The position numbers were made by a program, and so were the translations under genes. From Synergistaceae bacterium (lineage in GTDB: Bacteria; Synergistota; Synergistia; Synergistales; Aminobacteriaceae): a stretch of 49,430 nucleotides of DNA. Below, one piece after another: positions 23,908 through 31,785 of this stretch (the stretch's first letter is position 1; the number at the start of each line of letters is the position of its first letter). The notes under the pieces are model-generated. The model searched no databases. It was not told where the DNA came from and worked only from the letters and a program-made list of their open reading frames with translations. The stretch spans positions 1-49,430 of the forward strand of contig JAAYLU010000004.1 of NCBI GenBank assembly GCA_012521675.1. Direction: 5' to 3'.

Positions 23908-25341
23908 CTACCCCCCGAACACCAGGGTCTTTATGACCACGGGAAGCACCCTTCCCCTGGCCAGCGGCCTGCCTATGTCGATGTAGTCGCCGTTCTCAAC
24001 CTTTATCCCGTCGATGCTGACGATCTTCTTCCCCTCTCCCAGGGTGCCGCGAAGAGCGTAGCCGAGCGCCTTGGCCATGTCGTTCTCAAGCACCAGCACT
24101 GCCACGTCGTTCCGCGCCAGGTACTCCTCCAGGCCAATGCGAATCTCCGCCGCCAGCGCCTGCACCGAGTCGAACGACGGATTCTCCAGCCCCCGGAAGG
24201 ACACGGCCACAGCCCCCTGGACACCGGAGGAGTCCCTGAACCAGCGCAGCCCCTCCGCGATGGCTCTCCCGACCCCCTCCCGCTCATCCCTCTCCGAGAG
24301 CTTTAGGATCGGCAGGTTTCTCAGGGGGAGGACCGACTCGTCGGAGAAGGATATAGTGCTGCCGCTGATGTCCATGGAGTGGCTGCCAGCACCGACAACG
24401 GTGGCCCGGATGGTCTCCTCGGCCGGGATGACCTTCAGGGTCCGGCAGGTCTCGGTCCACCTGGCCGCCTGACCCAGCAGGATGCCTATGTCGCCGTAGA
24501 CGAACGGCCCGCCCGGTGGAACGGCGGCCATGCCGTCCGCCACTCCGCCGGAGAAGGAGACATGCTTCACGCTCCTGTCGTCCCCCCTGAAGTCGTGAGA
24601 CGTCAGCAGACCGTCGAAGAGCCGGCTCCTTGGCGCGAGCCCCATCAGTTCGTCAAGGAAGGCGGCCATGCGCGCGGCGAGCCTCTCGAGCTCGCCCACG
24701 GGGGCCGCCCTCCCCTCTGAGATCGACAGCCCGAGCGACGAGACAACTGGGGCGAGGCAGGGAGCCACGTACTCGATCCTCCTTGAGGCAGGGTCGAGCC
24801 GGACCAGCCTGCCGCCGATGTCAAGGCAGCTCGTGTCCGCAACCTCGCCGTTCCGGAAGATAGCGACGTTGGTCGTGCCGCCGCCCATGTCGAAGTTCGC
24901 GACCGACGTTCTCTCGCTCTTGGAGTAGGCCGCCGCTCCCGAGCCCTTTCCAGCTAGGATCGCCTCCAGGTCCGAGCCGGCGGTGACGACGACGAAGTCC
25001 CCGGCCAGCCCCTCCATTCCTCGCGCCAGCGTCTCCGCGTTCTCCTTCCTCGCGGTCTCGCCGGTTATTATGACGGCCCCGGCGGAGATTTTCTCCCTTC
25101 TCATCCCCGCCGCCCGGTACTCGGACTCGATTATGCGCCTCACTCCGTCGGCGTCTATCACGGAGGCCGAGAGCAGCGGGGTGAAGTGGATGCCGCTTCG
25201 GAAGATCACTCGCTTGTCCACCACGGCGATGCGCGGCACCGAGGCGACGCTAGCCGTGTTCTCTATCTCGAGCTCGCTAAAGACCAGCTGGGTTGTGGAT
25301 GTGCCTATGTCGATTCCTACGCTGAGAACGGTCTCGGCCAT
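23908..25341 (-). CDS. eutA: Ethanolamine ammonia-lyase reactivase EutA
   Basis: A 477-residue actin-like ATPase fold protein that exchanges inactivated cobalamin from EutBC. The phosphate-1 loop SVGIDIGTSTTQLVF is at the N-terminus and phosphate-2 NFDMGGGTTNVAIF near residue 147; FSGGVADG lies further on. Length fits the family. It follows eutT by 16 bases and precedes pduS by 7 bases, a cluster of cofactor-maintenance genes. Confidence 0.93.
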   Translation of the reverse strand: MAETVLSVGIDIGTSTTQLVFSELEIENTASVASVPRIAVVDKRVIFRSGIHFTPLLSASVIDADGVRRIIESEYRAAGMRREKISAGAVIITGETARKENAETLARGMEGLAGDFVVVTAGSDLEAILAGKGSGAAAYSKSERTSVANFDMGGGTTNVAIFRNGEVADTSCLDIGGRLVRLDPASRRIEYVAPCLAPVVSSLGLSISEGRAAPVGELERLAARMAAFLDELMGLAPRSRLFDGLLTSHDFRGDDRSVKHVSFSGGVADGMAAVPPGGPFVYGDIGILLGQAARWTETCRTLKVIPAEETIRATVVGAGSHSMDISGSTISFSDESVLPLRNLPILKLSERDEREGVGRAIAEGLRWFRDSSGVQGAVAVSFRGLENPSFDSVQALAAEIRIGLEEYLARNDVAVLVLENDMAKALGYALRGTLGEGKKIVSIDGIKVENGDYIDIGRPLARGRVLPVVIKTLVFGG

Positions 25342-25357
25342 GTCAGCGGCGGGCCGC

Positions 25358-26131
25358 CTACCCGAACTCCCTGTCGTACCCCTTGGGCAGGTGCCTGTAC
25401 ATGAGGACGTAGCACACGCTGCTCAGGCGGTTCAGAGCCCGCAGCACGTCCGGCCGGCCGATGACCCCTTCCCCCTCGTAGTAGGCGTTGAACGCGGCCA
25501 GCTCCACCTCGCGGATCTCGGTGCGCAGAGCGTTGAGCCCGGCGCAAAGCGGGCCCATAGTGTAGTGCGGCCTGATGTGGCCAAGCCCGAAGTGCTTCTT
25601 CGGGTTGTGCGACATGGAGCGAAGCTCGTCGAGACCCAGCCCCAGCAGCGGGACGTCCTCCACCTGCCTGCCGGTGACGTCCGACGCCAGGAGCTCTCGC
25701 GAGAAGTCAAGCAGTTCGTCCAGCTCCTCCGCCAGAGTTTGGTTCCCAAGTTCCACGGCCCTCGACTGCAGCTCGATTATCCTGGACTGCAGACTGTCCA
25801 TCCTGCCGCGGAAGGCGATGCGGGGGTGCCCCTTGGTCACCAGCCTGTTGCCGGAGATGTGTGTCAGGTGCTCCGGCTTGACGGTGAACGAACCGCCGTC
25901 CGGGCCGACGAAGCGCGGCCTCCCTGCCTCCGGTGTCGGCGCGGGCCCGGTCGCGGGCGGGTCTTGCCGCTCGGCGGGCGTCTCCTCGTCCCCTACCACC
26001 AGCTCTATATTCCTGTCGCTCAGGTACTGGCGAGCCGAGGGGGTGACTATGGTTCCCCGTTCCACCCTGTAGGAGCAAAGCTCCCTCCCGTCTATCTCGG
26101 CTCGAAGATCCCCTTCTGTTATCAGCTTCAT
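25358..26131 (-). CDS. eutT: Corrinoid adenosyltransferase EutT
   Basis: A 257-residue ATP:corrinoid adenosyltransferase. The N-terminal 50 residues (LITEGDLRAEI ... RGTIVTPSARQYL) form the EutT N-domain, then a Pro-rich linker, and an adenosyltransferase core (residues 90-257) with LQSRIIELQSRAVEL and SVCYVLMYRHLPKG. The HX11CCX2C metal motif of Salmonella EutT is not present, as in some other EutT proteins. It feeds AdoCbl to EutBC. ATG 26131 is preceded by GAAGGGTGAG. A homologous N-domain recurs at the end of the flavoprotein-like gene upstream. Confidence 0.88.
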   Translation of the reverse strand: MKLITEGDLRAEIDGRELCSYRVERGTIVTPSARQYLSDRNIELVVGDEETPAERQDPPATGPAPTPEAGRPRFVGPDGGSFTVKPEHLTHISGNRLVTKGHPRIAFRGRMDSLQSRIIELQSRAVELGNQTLAEELDELLDFSRELLASDVTGRQVEDVPLLGLGLDELRSMSHNPKKHFGLGHIRPHYTMGPLCAGLNALRTEIREVELAAFNAYYEGEGVIGRPDVLRALNRLSSVCYVLMYRHLPKGYDREFG

Positions 26132-26181
26132 CCTGCTCACCCTTCCGTACCGTCCGGACGCCCCGGTCAACCGAGGCGGCC

Positions 26182-26457
26182 CTAGTACTCCAGCAGCCCC
26201 TCGTCCACCTCGACCGAGTCGATTATGCCGACGATCACCGCGTCTACAGGCACGTTCCGGTCGGCGAACACGGTCCGGGCGGAGCTTCCCTGTGAGACTA
26301 TCACGTCGTCGCCTATGCCCGCGCCCGCCGCGTCTACCGCGACGAAGGTCTCCAGCTTCGAGCCCTTGACCGGGCGCACTACGAAGAACTTCATGCCGTT
26401 CAGCCTGTCGTCCTTCTTCGTGGCCCAAAGGTTCCCCACGACCTTGGCGATAATCAC
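26182..26457 (-). CDS. eutN: Shell vertex protein EutN/CcmL
   Basis: A 91-residue BMC-P protein that forms pentamers at shell vertices. It begins VIIAKVVGNLWATKKDD and contains FFVVRPV, GAGIGDDVIVSQGSSAR and VDAVIVGIIDSVEVD, the standard EutN pattern. The GTG start overlaps the stop of the flavoprotein-like gene (GTGA). The frame upstream is a shadow. Confidence 0.93.
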   Translation of the reverse strand: MIIAKVVGNLWATKKDDRLNGMKFFVVRPVKGSKLETFVAVDAAGAGIGDDVIVSQGSSARTVFADRNVPVDAVIVGIIDSVEVDEGLLEY

Positions 26458-27098
26458 GGCTCGCCCTCCCGACGGACCGTCACGTTCTTGAACCGCAGCC
26501 AGTCGCGACCCAGCGGTGTTATTATCGCCCCGCGATCGACCAGCAGTTCTCCCCCGTCGCGGCAGACCTCCTTCAGATCCTGCTCCGTCAGCAGCCTCCT
26601 GCCCCTCGCGTCCGAGGCATTCGCAGGCGGGGCGGGGCAATCGCTGGAAGCGCCTGCTTGCAGGGCGGCGCCGAGCTCGCCCGATGCCACGAACTTCGCC
26701 CCGAACGAGCGCAGCCTCTCCTCGCACGATTCGTAGTGAGCGGCGATAGGCGTGTCTCTGCGGGCAAACCTCCAAGAGACTCCCTCCGTCAGCACGTACA
26801 CGGGCACGCAGGCCAGCAGAGCCCCGACGATGGCCGATGACTCCGCTCCATACCCCAGCCCCAGAGAGGCCAGGACGAGCTGGTTCTCCGAAAGAACCGG
26901 CACCACCAAGCCCGAGCAGTCGCCCCATTCAGGCGCCGCCCCGTCCCGGACGTACTCGACCGAGACCCCCGGGGGGACCTCGCAGCATCCCGGATCGCCC
27001 ACCACGAGGAACGGTCTCGCCGCCGGGTTCCCGCTCTTCATTCCAAGCCTCTTCATCAGCTCCTCGGTCACCATGTCGACCAACTTGGCCTGATCCAT
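26454..27098 (-). CDS. Flavoprotein-like EUT protein with an EutT N-domain at its C-terminus
   Basis: About 214 residues. The first ~18 residues (DQAKLVDMVTEELMKRLG) look like an amphipathic encapsulation peptide. Residues 30-135 resemble a small flavoprotein/decarboxylase-type Rossmann domain (LVVPVLSENQLVLASLGLGYG, WRFARRDTPIAAHYESCEERL). The last ~45 residues (LLTEQDLKEV, DRGAIITPLGRDWL) match the N-domain of the neighbouring EutT. I do not know a named function. Start: ATG at 27098 has GGTGAGG close by; an upstream TTG at 27146 is possible. It shares 4 bases with eutN. Confidence 0.65.
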   Translation of the reverse strand: MDQAKLVDMVTEELMKRLGMKSGNPAARPFLVVGDPGCCEVPPGVSVEYVRDGAAPEWGDCSGLVVPVLSENQLVLASLGLGYGAESSAIVGALLACVPVYVLTEGVSWRFARRDTPIAAHYESCEERLRSFGAKFVASGELGAALQAGASSDCPAPPANASDARGRRLLTEQDLKEVCRDGGELLVDRGAIITPLGRDWLRFKNVTVRREGEP

Positions 27099-27150
27099 CT
27101 CCTCACCCACAATCTTCGGACAAGAGCCATTGCCGGCCCCGTTCAACGCG

Positions 27151-27789
27151 CTAACCGTCCGAGCGCCCGATCATCCAGCCCCGGACCCCCGCGCTCCAGC
27201 CGCAGGCGTTGGCCTCGTCGTAGTCTATGTGCATCGCCATACGGTAATCAGGCGACACCCGCACAAGCACCCCCTCGAAGACCACGGGGCGCTCCCCGGC
27301 CACCCTGACGCTCACACTGTCCCCGTCCGAGACGCCGAACCGCTCCGCGTCCCCGGGCGTCATGTGGACGTGCCTGCGGGCTATGATTACCCCCTCGTCC
27401 AGGGTCACCTCGCCGGTCGCCGACCGGAGGGTAAGAGACGCGCTGCCGCACGTGTCCCCCGAGTCGCGCACCGGGGGGGCGACCCCGAGGGTCCTCGCGT
27501 CGGTCATCGACAGCTCCACCTGCGTGCGCTCGCGCTCCGGCCCGAGGATCGCGACGTTCTCGATCGTACCCCTCGGTCCGACGAGAGTCAGCCTCTCCTG
27601 GCTCAGGAATTCCCCCGGCTGAGACAGGCTCCGAGAGCTGGTGAGAGAGCGCCCCCTGCCGAAGAGGGCATCGACATGCTCCCGGCGCAGGTGAACGTGC
27701 CTGCCGGAGGCCTCCACCTCGAAGGAGATGCGGTTCGTCACCTCCGCCGCAATACGCTCGACGAGCAGCTCGAAGGCCTCGTCGGTCAT
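27151..27789 (-). CDS. pduL: Phosphotransacylase PduL (EutD-type role)
   Basis: A 212-residue PduL enzyme converting acetyl-CoA and phosphate to acetyl-phosphate and CoA inside the shell. The two zinc-binding His motifs are visible: SGRHVHLRREHVDALFG and ARRHVHMTPGDAERFG. The N-terminal EAFELLVERIAAEVTNR is an amphipathic encapsulation-like helix. Start: ATG 27789 lies about 11 bases after GGGGG; an in-frame GTG at 27798 is too close. It replaces the EutD phosphotransacetylase of enteric EUT operons and recycles CoA for EutE. Confidence 0.92.
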   Translation of the reverse strand: MTDEAFELLVERIAAEVTNRISFEVEASGRHVHLRREHVDALFGRGRSLTSSRSLSQPGEFLSQERLTLVGPRGTIENVAILGPERERTQVELSMTDARTLGVAPPVRDSGDTCGSASLTLRSATGEVTLDEGVIIARRHVHMTPGDAERFGVSDGDSVSVRVAGERPVVFEGVLVRVSPDYRMAMHIDYDEANACGWSAGVRGWMIGRSDG

Positions 27790-27832
27790 CTCGTTCACTC
27801 CCCCTCGCCTCGGCGTTCAGGCCGCGCGGGGA

Positions 27833-28120
27833 TCAACCCTCCAGCTTCGGCAGGATGAACTCCACCTCCGCGTGAGGACGGGGTATCACGTGGACCGATA
27901 GCAGCTCGCCGACCTTGCCCGCAGCCGCCGCGCCCGCGTCCGTGGCCGCCTTGACCGCACCCACGTCGCCCCGCACCATGACTGTGACCAACCCGCCTCC
28001 GACCATCACCTTGCCTATCAGAGAGACGTTCGCGGCCTTGACCATCGCGTCGGCCGCCTCGACCGCCCCGACCAGCCCTCTCGTCTCTATCATCCCCAGA
28101 GCCTGCATTCCGTTGTTCAT
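27833..28120 (-). CDS. eutM: Hexameric BMC-H shell protein EutM (PduA type)
   Basis: A 95-residue canonical BMC-H protein: [20 protein letters not shown] at the N-terminus, [20 protein letters not shown] around the pore loop (GGG), and [15 protein letters not shown] at the end. It is the main facet tile of the shell. It lies between eutE and pduL, so shell and enzyme genes are interleaved. Confidence 0.95.
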   Translation of the reverse strand: MNNGMQALGMIETRGLVGAVEAADAMVKAANVSLIGKVMVGGGLVTVMVRGDVGAVKAATDAGAAAAGKVGELLSVHVIPRPHAEVEFILPKLEG

Positions 28121-28151
28121 CGTTTCACTACCTCCCTGCCAGAAGTATTTT

Positions 28152-29618
28152 TCACCTGTTTAAACCGAGCCTCTCGGCCACCTTGGCCGTCACTCTCTCC
28201 ACCAGCAGATCCAGGGCCTCTCCGTCCAGCCCCTCCACCCTCGTCCCCGGGCGCTTCTCGATCTCGCGGACGCCCCACGCTACCCTCCTGATGTTCAGCA
28301 GGTGCAGCGGGCCCACATTGTCCGACGTGGCGTTGCGCCCTATCGCACCGCAGCCGAGAGTCATGGAGGGGAACAGGTTCGTCGTCGCCCCTACCGCACC
28401 GAGGGCGGATCCGGCGTTCACCACCACGCGCGACACGGGCTTTTTCAGACCGAACTCCCGTATGACTTCCTCGTTGGTGGAGTGTATCGCCAATGTGTGC
28501 CCCGCTCCCTCGAACGCCAGCAGCTCAATGCACTGCTCGCAGCACTTCTCCCACCCGTCGGCCGAGTAGAACGCCAGCACCGGGCAGAGCTTCTCGTGCG
28601 AGAAAGGAAAATCCGCGCCCACTCCCATCCCCTCCGCCAGCAGCACGGTCGCGCCCTCCGGGATCTCTATCCCCGCAGCGTCCGCGATGAACCCGGGCGG
28701 CTTGCCCACCGTCCTCGGGTTCATGCCGCCGGTCGGGGTGAAGATCGCGAGGGCTACCCTGGCCGCGTCCTCCCGCGACAGGAAGTGCCCTCCCTGCCGG
28801 ACGAACTCCTCCCTGACCTCCCGTTCGATGCACGACTCCACCACCACGGACTGCTCCGAAGCGCATATCGTGCTGTAGTCGAACGTCTTGCTGTCGATTA
28901 TCCTGCGGACCGTGAGGGGGATGTCCGCCGACCTCTCTATGAAGGCGGGAGTGTTTCCCGGCCCCACCCCTATCGCCGGGGTCCCCGAGCTGTACGCGGC
29001 CCTCACCATGTCCGAGCCGCCAGTGGCCAGCACAAGGGCGACGTCCTTCGAGCGCATCAGCTCGTCCGTCCCCTCGCGGGCGACCGTCGACATGCACCCG
29101 AATATTCCCTCCGGCCCGCCCGCGGATTCCACCGCCTGCGACATCAGCCGCACCGTCTCCCTCACGCAGCCCTTCGCGCTCGGGTGCGGGGAGAATACAA
29201 TAGCGTTGCCCGACTTGAGGGCTATCAAGGCCTTGAAGATCGCCGTCGAAGTCGGGTTGGTGCACGGAATGAGACCGGCCACCACTCCAACCGGCACCGC
29301 GACCTCGAACATCCTGGCTTCCCTGTCCTCTTTTATGATGCCGACGGTCTTCAGGTCCTTGATCGCCTCGTACACGTTGAACGACGCGAAGAAGTTCTTG
29401 AGGGCCTTGTCCTCGGGCCTGCCGAAACCGGTCTCCTCGTGCGCCAGCCGGCCGAGGGTCGAAGAGTTGTGCCGACACGTCACGGAGACGGCCTCCACAA
29501 GCTCGTCTATCTTGGCCTGGCTCATGGCGGCGAGGCATCTCTGCGCCTCCTTTGCCCCGGCGACGAGGTCCCGCGCCTCCTGCACGGAGAGAAGGTCGCG
29601 ATACACCAGACTCGTCAT
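28152..29618 (-). CDS. eutE: CoA-acylating acetaldehyde dehydrogenase EutE
   Basis: A 488-residue enzyme oxidising acetaldehyde to acetyl-CoA with NAD+. The catalytic Cys is in [14 protein letters not shown] (about residue 245), with [19 protein letters not shown] and [15 protein letters not shown] for cofactor binding. The C-terminus ends with [20 protein letters not shown], an amphipathic helix resembling the PduL N-terminus, so its encapsulation signal is probably C-terminal rather than N-terminal. It overlaps the tailed BMC-H gene by 4 bases. Its NADH output has no alcohol dehydrogenase partner in this window. Confidence 0.95.
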   Translation of the reverse strand: MTSLVYRDLLSVQEARDLVAGAKEAQRCLAAMSQAKIDELVEAVSVTCRHNSSTLGRLAHEETGFGRPEDKALKNFFASFNVYEAIKDLKTVGIIKEDREARMFEVAVPVGVVAGLIPCTNPTSTAIFKALIALKSGNAIVFSPHPSAKGCVRETVRLMSQAVESAGGPEGIFGCMSTVAREGTDELMRSKDVALVLATGGSDMVRAAYSSGTPAIGVGPGNTPAFIERSADIPLTVRRIIDSKTFDYSTICASEQSVVVESCIEREVREEFVRQGGHFLSREDAARVALAIFTPTGGMNPRTVGKPPGFIADAAGIEIPEGATVLLAEGMGVGADFPFSHEKLCPVLAFYSADGWEKCCEQCIELLAFEGAGHTLAIHSTNEEVIREFGLKKPVSRVVVNAGSALGAVGATTNLFPSMTLGCGAIGRNATSDNVGPLHLLNIRRVAWGVREIEKRPGTRVEGLDGEALDLLVERVTAKVAERLGLNR

Positions 29619-30136
29619 TCACCGTCACCCCCGGAGGACTCGAAGAACTCCGCCAGCTTCGCGATGAGCTCTGCCTTCCCCGCGTAGCGGATCTCCTTCT
29701 TCGTCATCGAGGTCAAATCAACGCTCCTCGCCAGCCGACGCAGCTCCATCACCTTCATGGACGCCAGCCCCTCTATATCGCCGCTCCACTCCGACCCGCC
29801 CTCGTCCTCGGCCCGCTCGGTCATCTCCCGTTCCGGGCAGGGACGTTCCTCGTCGCGGCCGAAGCCGTGCCCGAGCATCGCGAACACCTCGGGCGACAGG
29901 CGAGGTATCACGTGGGAGGAGCACTTCCTGTTCAACACGCCCAGCGACGCGACCGCCGCGTCGACCGCCGAGCTCACCGCCGACACCTCGCCGACGATCA
30001 GCACGGTTATCAGCCCGGCCCCCACCTTGCTGACCCTCAGCAGCGACACGGAGGCCGCCTTGAGGGCCGAATCCGCCGCCTCGATAGCGCCGAGCAGCCC
30101 GTTGACCTCTATCATCCCGATAGCCCTGTTCTCCAT
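29615..30136 (-). CDS. BMC-H shell protein with a SAP/Rho_N-like C-terminal tail (EutK-like)
   Basis: A 173-residue protein. Residues 1-88 are a BMC-H domain (AIGMIEVNGLLGAIEAADSA, SSHVIPRLSPEVFAM). A charged linker (about 95-125) leads to a C-terminal helical domain, SMKVMELRRLARSVDL ... KAELIAKLAEFFE, which resembles SAP/Rho_N nucleic-acid-binding folds. EutK of enterics also has a BMC domain with a nucleic-acid-binding-like tail, although of helix-turn-helix type. The role may be to bind DNA/RNA or organise cargo; this is inference. It overlaps eutE by 4 bases. Confidence 0.82.
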   Translation of the reverse strand: MENRAIGMIEVNGLLGAIEAADSALKAASVSLLRVSKVGAGLITVLIVGEVSAVSSAVDAAVASLGVLNRKCSSHVIPRLSPEVFAMLGHGFGRDEERPCPEREMTERAEDEGGSEWSGDIEGLASMKVMELRRLARSVDLTSMTKKEIRYAGKAELIAKLAEFFESSGGDGE

Positions 30137-30200
30137 GGAGGAGTCTCACCCCCCTCGCGGCCGCGCCCCGGCGGCCCGACATGATTCAGTACGATCCGTG

Positions 30201-30854
30201 CTAGTACAGAACCGGATTTTCCGCTACGAATACCACCGCCTGGGCGAACGCGTCGCACGCGGCCCTGCACGCCGACTGCGCGCCCGTCAACAGCCCGCCT
30301 CCGAAGTTGGTCTCCGACGGGGGCCCGAAGAAGGCGGCCAGCCTCACGTCCGCCGCCTTCAACGCCGCGTCCAGCGCATACATCGCCTCGAGCGGCGGTG
30401 CGATCAGGTAGGCTATCGCTTCCCCCTCCTTCACCCCCGCCACCTTGGAGAGGTAGCTGCCCGAGCGAGAGATACAGTGAGCGAAGTAGGGGATGGAGTC
30501 GTCATCGTCCGCGGAGACGAACCAGGCGTCGTTCTCCATGAAGTCCGCCAGCGCGTCGAGAGCGCTGCGCACCTCCGCCGGGTTCGGCCCGGCAAGAATG
30601 CCGATCACCTCACCGGCGAGCCTGGTGTTGGCGTTGGCCGCCCCCGCATAGAACGACCTGGCGTAGACCACCTCGACATCGGCCTTCTTCGTGGCCTCGT
30701 CAAGAGCGGTGTAAGTCACGTCGTCGCTGTCCGCCGTGACGATGCCGAGGCTCCTACGGTCGGGACTCAGTCCGAGCGACTCCGCCAGTGCCCGGTCCAC
30801 GTTCGGGATGATCTTCACGCTCAATAGCTTCGCCTTCAAGGGATCGCCCTTCAT
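30201..30854 (-). CDS. eutL: Trimeric shell protein EutL
   Basis: A 217-residue tandem BMC protein of the EutL type, forming trimers with a large gated pore. Matching stretches are SVKIIPNVDRALAESLGL near the N-terminus, YARSFYAGAANANTRLAGE, and FFGPPSETNFGGGLLTG in the second BMC domain. ATG 30854 follows GGAAGAGG. It follows eutC in the operon, as in most EUT loci. Confidence 0.95.
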   Translation of the reverse strand: MKGDPLKAKLLSVKIIPNVDRALAESLGLSPDRRSLGIVTADSDDVTYTALDEATKKADVEVVYARSFYAGAANANTRLAGEVIGILAGPNPAEVRSALDALADFMENDAWFVSADDDDSIPYFAHCISRSGSYLSKVAGVKEGEAIAYLIAPPLEAMYALDAALKAADVRLAAFFGPPSETNFGGGLLTGAQSACRAACDAFAQAVVFVAENPVLY

Positions 30855-30884
30855 ATCCTCTTCCCTCCCGACAGAAAAGCGTGC

Positions 30885-31769
30885 TTAAAGCTTCAGGTCG
30901 ATGCCGCCGACCTTCTTCTCCAGCATCAGCTTGATTATATCCGCGATGTAGCCGCCCGCCTCGACGGCCGGAGTGCCGCCCGCATGGATGTTGGACACCA
31001 CGGTGCGCCTGGCCTCCGGCATTCCGACCGTCGCCCCGTAGGCTATGTAGGCGGACATGCTCTCCGCCGTCACCAGGCCGGGCCTCTCCCCGATCAGAGT
31101 GCAGACCACCTCTGCCCCCGTGGCCTCCGACACGGCATCCATCGCCTGCACCCTTCCGTACTTGACGAAGAAGGGCCTCGCAATCTTGACGCCGCTCCTG
31201 TCCAGCCCCTGCTCCATCGCCTTGAGGGTGTCCATGGCGTTGGTCATCACCGCCGTGGAGCTGAGGCCGTCGGCTATGTAGACAGCGACCTTCGGCGACT
31301 GACCGACGATTCGCTTGATCGCTTCCACCGCCTCCCGACCGAACAGCCTTCCCAGGTCGGGGCGAGTCAGGAACTGATCCTTGTCTTCACACTCGGTCCG
31401 GACGGTCTCCAGGCCGTTGGCCTCCAGGAACTCGTCGGACACGTCCGTGAAGACCGCGTCCTGCGCCGCGGCGTGGTCGGCCCGGAAACGCAGCAGGGTC
31501 TCAGTCATGTACCTCGGCCCCGCGCGCCACACTCCGATGCGAGACGGCGTCGCGGCCTTCATCGCCATCAGAGCCTCCCGGTTCGCCGGCTCGGGCACCA
31601 AACAGTGCTTCCTCAGGTCGATCTCCGTCAGGTCCGGAAGACCGTCCCCCTCGGCGCCGGGGAGGGACTCCACCTTCGGCGCCTCGATCTTCGCCTCTAC
31701 TGCAGTCCCGGCACTCATCTCCGTCAGTATCTGCTGAACCATCTGCTTGAGTTCGAGTTCGCTAACCAT
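30885..31769 (-). CDS. eutC: Ethanolamine ammonia-lyase small subunit EutC
   Basis: A 294-residue beta subunit of the B12 enzyme that splits ethanolamine to acetaldehyde and ammonia. The N-terminus, SELELKQMVQQILTEMS, is an amphipathic helix resembling other encapsulation peptides. The core contains LRFRADHAAAQDAVF, DGLSSTAV and GERPGLVTAESMSAY, typical of EutC. ATG 31769 follows GGGGGTGAG; the frame extends eight residues further without a better start. It starts 16 bases after the eutB stop. Confidence 0.95.
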   Translation of the reverse strand: MVSELELKQMVQQILTEMSAGTAVEAKIEAPKVESLPGAEGDGLPDLTEIDLRKHCLVPEPANREALMAMKAATPSRIGVWRAGPRYMTETLLRFRADHAAAQDAVFTDVSDEFLEANGLETVRTECEDKDQFLTRPDLGRLFGREAVEAIKRIVGQSPKVAVYIADGLSSTAVMTNAMDTLKAMEQGLDRSGVKIARPFFVKYGRVQAMDAVSEATGAEVVCTLIGERPGLVTAESMSAYIAYGATVGMPEARRTVVSNIHAGGTPAVEAGGYIADIIKLMLEKKVGGIDLKL

Positions 31770-31785
31770 TGTCTCACCCCCGCTA

